In this document: positions 33,017-42,847 of the stretch, in pieces
Layout: the number at the start of each line of letters is the position of its first letter
How positions within the stretch are numbered: the stretch's first letter is position 1
Source of the DNA: Ascaphus truei
Taxonomy: Eukaryota > Chordata > Amphibia > Anura > Ascaphidae
Length of the DNA stretch: 64,000 nucleotides
Assembly: GCA_036426205.1 (NCBI GenBank)
Contig: CM071570.1
Location: forward strand, 53,775,087 to 53,839,086
Direction: 5' to 3'
Notes under the pieces: generated by a model
Told to the model about the DNA's origin: nothing
Database searches by the model: none
Seen by the model: the letters and a program-made list of their open reading frames with translations, nothing else
Made by a program: the position numbers and the translations under genes

Positions 33017-35475
33017 ATCCACAAGAGAATAATGTCATTAACATATCGGGGACAGTCCTCAACCCAGATGAGATGGACTTGTTGAATAAAGGGTTAAACT
33101 TTGCGCCGAATGACAATTTTGACCTGTTTTCTACTGTAATTGATATGCAAAGATTTATTAGAAAATTAATGTTAAAGAAATGGTTTAGTAGTAGGTCGGA
33201 GGCTGTGTGTCCCTCGTCTCCGCCTCAGGCTCTCGAGGCTTCTCCTCGGGAGCCCCGGGTGGACACGATGGACATACACTCTTTAGACTTCAATGAACTT
33301 ACCATTGTTCAAGATTTAAATGATCTGTTAGCCGAAAGTGAAGAAAGAGTATCAGAGGATGTTAGTCTATTTCTTACGCATACAAAACACTCAGGACTAA
33401 AAAATAGATCATCATTTTGTCCAACATATAACAAGGGGCCCTACCTAGAGACCTTTGAGAAATTAGTTGAACGTGACCTACAGACTTTAGCCCAGGGGTA
33501 CACCTTTTCAAGTATCAAACCTGACAATTTGACTACAACGGAACGGAACACTCTTTTTCAGCTTAAACACAATAACACAATAATTATAAAAAATGCTGAC
33601 AAGGGTGGGGCAGTTGTAGTAATGTCTAAAGAAAATTACTACAAAGAATCAATAAGACAATTAAGTGACAGCAATTCCTATTGTAGGTTGGAAAAGGACC
33701 CCACATCACTGTTCCTTGGAGAGTTACAAACACTTATTGATCTTGGCAGAGAGTTGCGGGTTTTATCAATTCAAGAATCCCAATATCTATTCAACCGTTT
33801 TCCCACTGTGCCTATTTTCCACCATCTCCCAAAGATCCATAAGTCCCTGGACAATCCGCCAGGTAGACCAATAATTTCTAGCATTGGATCTTTGGGAGAT
33901 GGTGTATCTAGGTACGTGGATGTATATTTACAACCACTAGTGGTGGTTCTCCCTTCCTATATCAGAGATTCTACACAACTATTAAATATGTTACAGAAGG
34001 TCACTTGGCATCATAATTACACTTGGGTAACACTAGATGTATCATCTTTATACACAATTATTAGTCACCACCTCGGCATTTTAGCTGTCACTCATTTCCT
34101 TAATTTATCAAATCTTCACACTGCACAAATCACTTTTCTGTTGGATTGTATAATATTTTTATTACAGCACAATTATTTCCTTTTTGACCAACACTTTTAT
34201 CTTCAAAAACAGGGCACGGCCATGGGTACTTCCTTCGCTCCCTCTTACGCAAATCTTTTCATGGGTTTCTGGGTAAACAAACACATTTTCGGTGACACTA
34301 ACCCTTATCGCAAGAACATCATTTTTTACCGCCGTTACATAGACGACCTTATCCTGATATGGGAGGGAGACCATGACACACTAGCAGCTTTCATTAATTA
34401 TTTGAATGATAACACTTTCAATTTAAAATTCACATCCTCGATAAACATCAATCATATAGACTTTTTGGATATCAAATTATTCATTGATGTGAATTGTACT
34501 ATTCAAACGAATCTATTCCGTAAAACCAATGCCCGCAACTCTCTCCTAAGAGCAAATAGTAGTCATCCAAGACCCCTGCTAAGAGGCATACCCAAAGGTC
34601 AATATCTCCGACTGAGAAGACTTTGTTCTACTGAAGAAGCCTTCATACAACAGTCGGAGATACTGAGTGAGAGGTTCAGAAACAGAGGGTATCTGGAAAA
34701 AGATATCCACTCTGCCTTCATACATGCATTACAATCAAATCGCTTAGATCTTCTAAAAAATCCAAAACGGAAGAAAAACACTACAAATAACACCACAGCA
34801 GTATCTGAATCTGAAACCCCACTCTTCATTACTACCTTTAGCAACCAAGCCATAAAAATCAAAAATATTATTGAAAAACATTGGAGGGTTCTGCAGTTAG
34901 ACAAAGGACTAAAATCAGTCACAAACAACTTACCGAAATTTGTATACAAAAAGGCAAAAACCATAGGATATCATTTATCTCCAAGTTTATTTTCTGCAGG
35001 ACAAAATACATCTCAAGACAGTCTCCCAAAAGGTTTTTACAAATGTGGTAAATGCACATATTGTAAATATGCAACACCATTATCTTCAGTTACTAGTAAA
35101 CATACTAATCAAAAGTATAAATTGAAACACTTTATGACATGTTCCACTAACTATGTTGTATACAAACTCAATTGTGCTTGTGGTAGCACCTACATTGGGA
35201 GGACTATTAGACCTCTAAAAATAAGAATTTCAGAGCATTTACGATCTATAAAAAAGAAAGATCCCAACTTACCAGTGTCAAAACACTTCACAAATTGTCC
35301 AAGAGGCTCCATTGATACCTTCACATTCAGTGCCCTAGAGCACATCCCAAAACATAGAAGAGGAGGCAATAGAGAGAACATACTGAACCAGAGAGAAATG
35401 TTCTGGATTTATACCCTCGGGTCTCTAGCACCCGGGGGTATAAACACGGATTGGGAGCTAAAACATTTTTTGTGA
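32899..35475 (+). CDS. Penelope-like element RT + GIY-YIG endonuclease, copy 2 (intact frame)
   Basis: A continuous frame with the full PLE architecture. From the N-terminus: LNPDEMDLLNKGLNFAP, YNKGPYLETFEKLVERDLQ, NADKGGAVVVMSKENYYKE, LPKIHKSLDNPPGRPIISSI, LDVSSLYTIISHH, QGTAMGTSFAPSYANLFMGF and the catalytic YRRYIDDLILIWEG (about 34327-34368). A linker follows with a Cys cluster KCGKCTYCK (about 35041-35070). The C-terminal GIY-YIG nuclease has YVVYKLNCACGSTYIGRT, LKIRISEHL, a catalytic-type Glu in NQREMFWIY and PGGINTDWEL before the stop at 35473-35475. No AUG precedes the RT motifs in this frame until about 33073, so expression by -1 frameshifting from ORF1 is plausible. The motif usually read LYTNIPH is LYTIISHH in both copies. 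Closest to vertebrate Neptune/Poseidon-type PLEs. Confidence 0.93.
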   Translation, partial: EIRVLHLIQIKGPKKLFKRTRRSAKRKKPKGKEKKDGHLNPQENNVINISGTVLNPDEMDLLNKGLNFAPNDNFDLFSTVIDMQRFIRKLMLKKWFSSRSEAVCPSSPPQALEASPREPRVDTMDIHSLDFNELTIVQDLNDLLAESEERVSEDVSLFLTHTKHSGLKNRSSFCPTYNKGPYLETFEKLVERDLQTLAQGYTFSSIKPDNLTTTERNTLFQLKHNNTIIIKNADKGGAVVVMSKENYYKESIRQLSDSNSYCRLEKDPTSLFLGELQTLIDLGRELRVLSIQESQYLFNRFPTVPIFHHLPKIHKSLDNPPGRPIISSIGSLGDGVSRYVDVYLQPLVVVLPSYIRDSTQLLNMLQKVTWHHNYTWVTLDVSSLYTIISHHLGILAVTHFLNLSNLHTAQITFLLDCIIFLLQHNYFLFDQHFYLQKQGTAMGTSFAPSYANLFMGFWVNKHIFGDTNPYRKNIIFYRRYIDDLILIWEGDHDTLAAFINYLNDNTFNLKFTSSININHIDFLDIKLFIDVNCTIQTNLFRKTNARNSLLRANSSHPRPLLRGIPKGQYLRLRRLCSTEEAFIQQSEILSERFRNRGYLEKDIHSAFIHALQSNRLDLLKNPKRKKNTTNNTTAVSESETPLFITTFSNQAIKIKNIIEKHWRVLQLDKGLKSVTNNLPKFVYKKAKTIGYHLSPSLFSAGQNTSQDSLPKGFYKCGKCTYCKYATPLSSVTSKHTNQKYKLKHFMTCSTNYVVYKLNCACGSTYIGRTIRPLKIRISEHLRSIKKKDPNLPVSKHFTNCPRGSIDTFTFSALEHIPKHRRGGNRENILNQREMFWIYTLGSLAPGGINTDWELKHFL
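32938..32944 (+). promoter_or_regulatory. Candidate -1 ribosomal frameshift site (A AAA AAC)
   Basis: In the ORF1 frame the codons AAA AAC are preceded by A, giving the slippery heptamer A AAA AAC in the correct phase. A -1 slip here enters the RT frame, which is open from 32899, 70 bases before the ORF1 stop. The same heptamer in the same phase is present in copy 1 at 30018-30024. A AAA AAC is a well-known retroviral-type slippery sequence. No strong downstream structure is obvious (only a short ggc-gctcg-gcc hairpin). Confidence 0.6.
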
Positions 35476-36471
35476 AATATATATTCTTTTCTGTCAATAT
35501 GTTTCTTTTATTAATAATCCAATGTATAAAAATATATACTAATATGTATATGTGTTATATACCATCAGACCTTAACCAACTGTACATTGATGTATGTGTG
35601 TGCTTTTCATACATGTCCTGTGTTCATGTCTCATAATTACTATTGAAAACAACTATAATATTATCTAAAAACATGAATGAATCTATTGATCCAACATTGC
35701 CAGTTAGTTGCTTTTCAATATCTGTAAAAATACTCATCAGAAATGTATAATTGTTACAAGTGCATTTTGTCAAGCAAAAACTTGGTATTTGGTTCACCAA
35801 CATATGAACCCATTATGTATGATTGCCAAATTGTATACAAACAACCAACTAGAGATGATAGATTTGGTATAATTACATTTATTCCTTATTAATTTTCAAC
35901 AAAACACAAAAGCTCTATAAAGCTCTAAGAAAGCTCTAATTACAAAAGTGCAATCATGCATTATGGGTAACATTCTATTTATACACCACTAAGTCTTCAG
36001 TATATGCATAATTGTTATATTTTAACTATTGTTCTTAAACCACCACCGTTGATGTATTTTCTTGTATGGTGGGGTGATAATGCTGGGTCCGTGAGTAACA
36101 CTTTTCCCCTCATTGAGACCGAGGGATGACGCTGCGGTCTCCATGACTACAAATTTAGCATGTAAACAACTATGGAGTCTGTCGCGTCACTTCCGGTTTT
36201 CAACTTCCGGTTTCGTCATTTCCGGCCAATGGAGCCGCGGCTGTGAGTGATTTGAACCGGAATTAGTAGCACTATATCAGGGGGGTCCCAGCATAACTTT
36301 CTCACTCTCTGACGAAGCGCCAGCTAGGCGTGAAACGCGTAAGAGCTACCCTCCATTATCCTGTCTGCACCATGATGTTCGAATAAAGATTACCTTTTAA
36401 CCACAAGCTGTTATCCTGATCATCTTTGGCTGTGCCCTGACACACTGCGTTCTGCAGCATACTCATCTTTT
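35476..36471 (+). other. PLE copy 2 3' UTR and truncated terminal repeat
   Basis: Non-coding. It matches the inverted copy at 27480-26365 and, from about 35930, the 5' terminal repeat at 28100 onward. It stops at 'catactcatct' (about 36471), where a foldback with a 36-nt hairpin motif begins. It includes an AATAAA at about 36383 and the hammerhead-like motif at 36304-36345. Confidence 0.8.
36304..36345 (+). ncRNA. Hammerhead-ribozyme-like motif in 3' terminal repeat
   Basis: CUCU, CUGACGA (36309-36315), extra A, stem II GCGCC-AGCUA-GGCGU, GAAA, palindrome ACGCGU (36335-36340), A, AGAG (36342-36345). It differs from the copy at 28498 by U to C in stem II, which turns a G-U wobble into a G-C pair. 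The structure is preserved. Confidence 0.6.
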
Positions 36472-36472
36472 C

Positions 36473-36735
36473 ATTACTTTAGCGGCTAACCACTAAGGCA
36501 ATGAAGGGGTTAACCCACCGTGCCAGCTTTATTGTGGGTAGCGGGGGTGGGTGAAGGGGGTATTTGGCCCTTGGTGTGAGTTTAGGCCTTGCGTGGGGGT
36601 TGCGGGTGCAGTTAACCCCTTCACGACCGTAGCAGTTATACCGCTACGGTCATGAAGGGGTTAAGCCCTCCCGCTACCCCCCGCAAGCCCTAAACAAACC
36701 ACCGTTGGGGCTAATACCCCCTTCATCCACCCGCA
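36473..36735. mobile_element. Foldback element with ggggttaa motifs
   Basis: Starts with a 36-nt hairpin motif (ttcattactttagcgg...aatgaa). It continues with inverted arms at about 36510-36615 and 36648-36735 (gaaggggttaaccc, gtagcgggggtgggtgaaggggg versus the complementary cccccttcatccaccc) around the perfect palindrome 'ccgtagcagttataccgctacgg'. No coding. Confidence 0.7.
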
Positions 36736-37195
36736 GGACCGGGGGGAAGCGGGGGAAGCAGGGACATGAGGGGGCATCCCCGCTCCCATCACCCGCCGCG
36801 CTCTCTGACACGGGACCGGGGGGAAGCGGGGGGGAAGCAGGGACATGAGGGGGCATCCCCGCTCCCATCACCCACCGCGCTCTCTGACACGGGACCGGGG
36901 GGAAGCGGGGGGGAGGGGGGGGAAGCAGGGACATGAGGGGGCATCCCCGCTCCCATCACCGCCGCGCTCTCTAATGCAGGACCGGGGGGAAGCGGGGGAA
37001 GCAGGAACATGAGGGGGCATCCCCGCTCCCATCACCTGCCGCGCTCTCTGACACGGGACCGGGGGGAAGCGGGGAAGAAGCAGGACATGAGGGGGCATCC
37101 CCGCTCCCATCACCTGCCGCGCTCTCTGACACGGGACCGGGGGGAAGCGGGGAAGAAGCAGGACATGAGGGGGCATCCCCGCTACCATCTCCATA
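36735..37195. repeat. 78-bp minisatellite, six units
   Basis: Units repeat the block acatgagggggcatcccc at 36763, 36842, 36930, 37006, 37084 and 37162, a period of about 75-88 bases. GC-rich. The overlapping P/S/R-rich ORFs on both strands are shadows of the repeat. Confidence 0.92.
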
Positions 37196-37368
37196 ACTGT
37201 GGGCAGCAGGAGCGCTGGGGAGGGGAGGGAGGTGGGGGAAGGCACAGATAATACTTACTGTGTCCTCCATGGGAAAAGAATGGCCGCTCGGTGGGGGCGG
37301 GCTCATATAGAGCCTGGGAGCGCGCGCCAATCAGCTATCAGGTAGGGGGAGTTTTTTTTTTTTTTTTT

Positions 37369-37490
37369 CAGCGCGAGCAGGGAAATTTCAGCGCGAGCAG
37401 GGAAATTTCAGCGCGGGCAGGGAAATTTCAGCGCGAGCAGGGAAATTTCAGCGCGAGCAGGGAAATTTCAGCGCGAGCAGGGAAAATTTA
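37369..37490. repeat. 20-bp minisatellite, six units
   Basis: Six near-perfect head-to-tail copies of cagcgcgagcagggaaattt directly after a T19 run. One unit has gcgggcag and the last has an extra A. The 'SAREISARAGKFQRE' ORF is a shadow. Confidence 0.96.
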
Positions 37491-37697
37491 AAAAAACAAA
37501 CACGTGTGCTGCTTGGGCCAATATTTACTCGCCCGGGGGTTAAATCCTCTCGCCCCGGGCGTGTAAATGTATATGATTGTCGAACACTGGGCATAACAAT
37601 ATGTACTAAATAAAAACAGCATATAAAAAAACCTGAATGAATGATACCAAATGTAAGTTAGTAAGAATTACTCCTTGCAAATTGGATGAGTGACATT

Positions 37698-37930
37698 TAC
37701 AGCTCAACCCCATTATAACGCGATCCGTTACAACGCGAATCCGCTTATAACACGATGCAAGCGTGGCTCCCAATTTTCGGATTATGAATACTTTACAACA
37801 TGATTATTGGCATCTTAAATACTTTATTGTACAACGCATACAATTGTACATTATTTCTAACGCGATCCGCTTATAATGCGATGTGATTCTTTGGACTCCA
37901 AGCACAGCGTTATAAGGGGGTTGATCTGTA
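37698..37930. mobile_element. Tigger/pogo-like MITE with TA target duplication
   Basis: 229-bp element (37700-37928) flanked by TA dinucleotides. Ends are CAGCTCAACCCCATTATAACGC and the reverse complement of the right end, CAGATCAACCCCCTTATAACG, i.e. CAG...CTG inverted repeats of about 20 bases. The interior repeats 'cgcttataacacgatg' type sequence. Non-coding. Superfamily (Tc1/mariner-pogo) is inferred from TA TSD and CAG ends. Confidence 0.78.
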
Positions 37931-38035
37931 TTTATCTCCCTCCACCATTAGCATGGTAACATATAGTATGCCGAGACACTTTCACACTGCACTGGAGAAG
38001 CCACTGTTGAATCTCTCGTAGTTTTTCATTCTTTT

Positions 38036-39444
38036 CACATGTAACGGGTATTCCCCCCCACCCAATCGCATATAGTGTGTGTGTGTGCGGGGAACCTAAT
38101 GTTACCTGGTGTGGTGCGTTATACCTGTCAGGCTCACAGGAGGCCTGAGCTTCCGCTAGTGAGAGCCTGGGGTGAATCTCTGGAACGTTCTCGTCGGTCA
38201 GTGCCTCCACCTATGTAGGATTCTATAGGAATGTACAATGGGCCTAGCATAGGAACCCACCCAGAAACCACATACACCAGGGTTATAGCTAAAAGGTTTA
38301 CTGAACGAGTAAATAACACAATAACATCACATCACATCATATTGTATAGCAACACAACACAGAGTATCATACTTTCACAGTGCAACATCATCAGTATGCA
38401 CAATGATATATATGCCACCCTCTGCCACTAGCTGGCAGCTATAACCTTGCCCCTAACTGGGCTATAACCTCCTTACACAGTATCCCCAAAGTCCTTGTAC
38501 CCAAAGTCCTAAGAGTCCCACAACCCCACCCACGTGTGGAACAGCGCTGCCCACTAAGATGAAGTGTATAGGTGGTGTACTTGGTGACTTAGATAATACC
38601 TGCCTGTGCTCCTGCTACTGGGTGCGCAGATGACCTTTGCTTGGAATCCCTTGCTCCAGGAGATGATCCAAGATGCCTCCGCCTCAACGGTGGGTGGCTC
38701 CCGCATAGAGTGATCCACCTTTATAATGTCTCTTATCTCTGCTAACGCAGAGGATGTATTACCTTCACAGCAATTGCCAGGATAGTCACGGTTCCAGGCT
38801 GGACCCTCACTTGTCTAGGTTCTAGAGGACCCTGTCCCTAGTCTAGGGGAGTCCCTGTAGTAACCACAAGCTGAGGTGAGTAGGGCCTAGCTGGGGCTAA
38901 GGGGAGACTTCTGGCCTAGTGCAGGAGGCTACTTTCCTCCCTGCACAAACACACCCTCCCCTCTCTGTGTCCCAGCTCCTAACTGACAATCCCTGTATTC
39001 ACACAACATTGTTGCAACTTTGCAGCATGAGAATCTGTCAGCCTTATTGGCTGTCTGGCTGCCTGTGACAGGGTGAAAGTGCAGTCCCCAGAGGCTGTTG
39101 GGAATTGTAATCCTTGGTGGCTCTCTTTAACATTGGGGCCTCGTGCGCACTGTGTAATGGCCGCCGCCGCTGCTAACTGCGCATGTGCGAACTGGGGGAT
39201 GTCCCTGACTATGGAGTGTCTCTTCTCACTCCCTGTAATGGCTGCCATATCGCATCTGAGGCTATACTGCACGCGCGCGAACTTCCGCATATGCGCAAAC
39301 GCACACAAGATGGCGGCGCCATGTTGCTGATGTCGCCGGGAGCCCCCGGTGACGCGATCACCTCTGCAACTGCCCTCACGCTGTCGCAAGTAAGAGAGAG
39401 AGAACCGAATGTCTGGGGAGCCAAAGGGGACCTGGCTACACACA
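38036..39444 (-). mobile_element. Solo LTR (1.4 kb) of the TGTAGCC...TTACA family
   Basis: 38040-39440 begins TGTAAC and ends GGCTACA on the plus strand, with 4-bp CACA duplications on both sides. It shares sequence order and motifs with the LTRs at 59245-59965 and 61511-62303 (gtggtgc..atacctg..aggctcacagg, 'cagtgcctcca'). The polyadenylation signals in the sister copies are on the minus strand, so the LTR is antisense. It is longer than its relatives and may contain an insertion in its GC-rich half (39100-39400). Confidence 0.68.
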
Positions 39445-40072
39445 TAACAACTATTTTGTTGCCAAAGTCTTTAATAATTTTCTTTGTCATGAATGATGAA
39501 GAAAATAACAATAAGAGCAGAAACGAATTTGATTCAATAAGGCTAAGAGACACAGTTAGAACGGAGGTACATCACAGTTACTTATATCGAAGGCGAGAAT
39601 GCTCTTGTGTAATGCCTCTATCTGCATCAATCAATCAAAGAGGTCCACTTCCCTGTTGAGTCATAGAAATGAGCCAATCACGTGAGGACGCTTTAACACT
39701 ATACAAATTGAAATGGTTAAAAAGTTATGTGGGTACAAAAAATAATAATATACCTGCAGAACACTTACAGTATGAAGTCCAAGGAAGAGTGTGCTGCTCA
39801 GTGGTGGACAGACACAACAAACAACATACAGCCCAAAAGACAAAAAAAAAAGGGGGGGAGAGAAAGAAAAGAGGGGAAACAAATAGTGTAATAAAATAAG
39901 CATAATGTAGGAATGTCTTTGGGATCCCTTGGTTAGTCCATCCATCTTTAGGTAGAACAAAGAGACAAAGGCGCACTGCCAGGGAGTCAGGTGGTGCAAA
40001 AATCGAATCCATTTATTTCAGAACATCTCTGATAAAAAACCATAGCCCCAGGGCAAGGGGGGGCAACAAACA

Positions 40073-40116
40073 ACCTCCTACGCGTTTCGGACGGGTAGGT
40101 CCTTTATCAAGGAGTG
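40073..40116 (-). ncRNA. Hammerhead-like motif with degenerate core
   Basis: Minus strand: stem I strand CUCC, core UUGAUAA (consensus CUGANGA not intact), stem II GGAC/GUCC, GAAA, palindrome ACGCGU (40080-40085), A, GGAG complementary to CUCC. Stems are intact while catalytic core bases are changed, so cleavage is doubtful. Confidence 0.45.
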
Positions 40117-40392
40117 ATATCAAGGAGCATAATGTAGGAATGCCTTTGGGATCCCTTGGTTAGTCCATCCATCTTTAGCCATGGTACTCCCGAACTGCAG
40201 TTCCAGTTTCCTCATGGCGACGGCGTCTCTATATAGCTGTGGGTGGCGTGCAACTCCTCCTAAGCAGAAAATGCGGCTCACTCGCCTAGCGCATCAGGAG
40301 TACCAAGCCTCAGAACAATTCAATAGTCGATGAGTCTCAGATTTTTAAATATAAAAGATCAATTCTGAATAACTCAAAAGCTGGGTCTACGG

Positions 40393-40448
40393 ACACTCTC
40401 CTTCCAATGCATTTCACCAGTGTAACTGGCTTCATCAGGCAGAGTATT
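40393..40448 (-). ncRNA. Hammerhead-like motif with AUGCAU palindrome
   Basis: Minus strand: ACUCU, GC, CUGAUGA (40438-40432), extra A, stem II GCCAG-UUACA-CUGGU, GAAA, palindrome AUGCAU (40407-40412), U, then GGAAGGAGAGU whose AGAGU pairs with ACUCU across an internal loop. All canonical core bases are present and the palindrome differs from the ACGCGU of the main PLE. Confidence 0.6.
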
Positions 40449-40709
40449 GTTCTGTCCAAGATCTCTATTAAATAGGGATCCCAAAGACATTCCTGCATTA
40501 TGCCTATTTTATAAACCTGTTTGTGAGTGTTCATAATACTGTATGTTTTACTAAGCAGTATTACATTATTGGTTTCCTTCTTTCTTTCTCTCCCCTTTTT
40601 ATATTTTTTGTCTTGTGTTGTATGTTGTTTGTCTTGTCTGTCCACTACATAGCAGCGCACTCTTCCTTGGACTTTTTATGGACAGCATTTCTTGAGTGCA
40701 TTTCTTGAG

Positions 40710-42400
40710 TGCTGTACCTGTGGTATTTCTTGATAATATTTGGTTTATAATTTGTTATATTATTTTATTATTTTTACACCAGTATTAATAATTATATTGA
40801 CATATATTAAGAAATTAGTTTGTAGTTGTTGTAGAGTAGCATCGCGTATAGTTGTATTCTTTGTAAACACATACAGTATACCATGCACTTAACATTTGCA
40901 CTTGGCAGAAGAATAAGACTGGAAGGTTCTACGGACCCAGATTTGTGCACTCACCTTCGGTACGGAGATTGTGAGAACTGGTTCCTACTGCAAGCACCAC
41001 AAAAAGGACACTTCTGAGGTCTCGCAGGGTGACCAAGACAGAGAACGATAATTAACAATCCAGGGTAAAGCCAATTGCCTAGACCTTGATAGTGGATAAG
41101 TACTTTGAGAAGCACAAGCCTGGCACAAGCCGACTCTTTGACAATATGCACGGACACTGCTGTACCCAAGAAAACAAGCTTTGCCTGTACAGGATTGGTA
41201 TTTAGTCAGAGAATAGTCTTGACCTCTGTTTTGGAGCAGTACATCGCCACATCACTCACCTTGAAGCAAGAACTGGCATGTGACTGCATCATAGAGGCCA
41301 CTCCAGAGGTCCCTCATGAGGGAGACAGGTTCTTGTCAGCCTCCTGTGACAGTGATGGGGATACTGCAATGCTGGCTCCCCAATTTGGCTGCAAAGAAGA
41401 AATAAAATATCTACATCAGCAACTACAACAAGTGTCTTCAGTGAGTAAAAATATTTTCTCAGCGAGGCATTAATACGACATGGGACCACCAACTTGGGAG
41501 AAAAACAGCGCGGCTGCAGTCCACTGTTATTTGATGAGTATGAACTCTGCATCCATCCAGAAATTTTGACAGTACTTCTAATACCATCGTTGGGGAACCT
41601 ATGATCTACAGCACTCCAGAGGTTACAGGAGGTGAAAATACAACTGCATGGGAAGTGAGAACAGTCCTGTCACTGCATTATAAGACAGTCCCTTGGCTGT
41701 ACTTTCAGACATCCAAATAAATTGATTGCAGCAGCACAGCCAAGGGGAGGCACATCGGTTTGCCCAGCTTATTTTCCAGCAACATGTCCCTTATGAGCTA
41801 TACAAGATCTGAACTCACAATGTTAACTAGGATGGGTCAAGGGGAAAGATATCTCTACCACTGACTTTAAGGAGAGAGATAATTTATGTCACACAGAAAT
41901 AGTACAGTACAAACTCTCTAAGGAAGTCTACAAAAAAAGGAAAGACACATTAATTGGCCCACTAAAGATGTCCCGCTCAGTAGACTGGAGCTGAAAATGT
42001 TGCAAAGCAATATGCCGAATTCTACTTACCATTCTACATTATATTTGTAGTTACTGTTACTTGTGTTATTTATTACAAAATGGAAATGTTTTATATTAAA
42101 GTATATCTATTATTACTATTATACAATATTGTTTCAAATTCTTATAAAAAACCTAATTGTTCAATATGCGTGTGTTTTATTTTTATAACTCTTTGTGGAA
42201 AGCAGACAGATCATTAGCTCCCATAATAACATGAAGGGACTACATATTCTTACAGTACTTTCTGCAATCACTAAGTACTGTACCAATTAAAAGAGCATGT
42301 AAAAGTGTCTCTTTGTGTAATATATAGTGCCGGGAGCTGCCGGTAATGTATATGTGTGTATATGTGCATGGGTTGTGTGAGTGAAAGTAAGTCCTAGATA
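40710..42400. other. No gene seen
   Basis: No supported gene or element boundary. The 122-codon ORF at 41105-41473 has no recognisable domain. AT-rich sequence with short ATTA tracts at 42030-42130. Confidence 0.4.
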
Positions 42401-42454
42401 AGATTTTTTAAAGAAAAAAAACTTTAATAAATATTTTATTTTTTACTTATGCAA

Positions 42455-42540
42455 TTATTTACACACGCACACACACATCCATACAAACACACATCCACGC
42501 ATACATACATACATACATACACACATACATTTGAGCGCAG
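42455..42540. repeat. (CA)n/(CATA)n microsatellite
   Basis: Short run of cacacgcacacacaca followed by catacatacatacatacatac units. Confidence 0.9.
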
Positions 42541-42847
42541 GCAGCAGCGCGAAAAGATACATTTCCCCCCCCCCCCCTGACGGCTGACGTCATTGCGCTA
42601 CGCCGTGCTGACGTCATTATGGGGGTGTGGCCATCTTGGGAGAGAGGTGGAGCTGTGGCCTTTCAAGGCAGCTCTATGCTGTACTGCCAGGGATTGAACC
42701 TGGACGTCTGACGTCACCACGGGGTGCCACGCGGGCGCCCTGACGTCATCACGTGGGCGTCAGCGTTGTGGTTATGCGTCTGTACAGGGAGGGGTGAGTA
42801 TCAGCGGGGTGATATATATTTTGACTGTTTTCTAGTGTTTGGTAGCC

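Larger units (their letters stand above)
29514..34845 (+). repeat. 2.4-kb direct duplication of PLE coding sequence
   Basis: 29514-31925 and 32430-34845 are direct copies differing by scattered substitutions and a few indels. They are separated by 504 bases of foldback-containing DNA. PLEs are known to occur as partial tandem copies. An assembly artefact is unlikely given distinct mutations and the spacer. Confidence 0.9.
39660..40700 (-). mobile_element. Non-coding PLE-like structure with two hammerhead-like motifs
   Basis: Left block 39770-39955 (tccaaggaagagtgtgctgc, gacaaaaaaaaagg, gcataatgtaggaatgtctttgggatccc) recurs inverted at 40480-40690 (gggatcccaaagacattcctgc, ttttttgtctt, gcgcactcttccttgg). 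Part of it also recurs directly at 40130-40180. Two hammerhead-like cores on the minus strand (40073-40116, 40393-40448) lie between. This looks like a terminal-repeat-only PLE derivative. No protein coding. Confidence 0.6.

Noticed and set aside
36661..37330. Repeated proline-rich ORFs (collagen- or surface-protein-like)
   Set aside because: Shadows of the 78-bp minisatellite in three frames on both strands.
37369..37490. CRISPR-like array of six 20-bp repeats
   Set aside because: Units are directly adjacent with no spacers, and the context is a vertebrate genome.
42683..42705. tRNA T-arm-like sequence (minus strand ccaggttcaatccctgg)
   Set aside because: Only a T-arm/B-box-like hairpin is visible; no acceptor stem, anticodon arm or A box could be placed, so no tRNA or tRNA-derived SINE is called.
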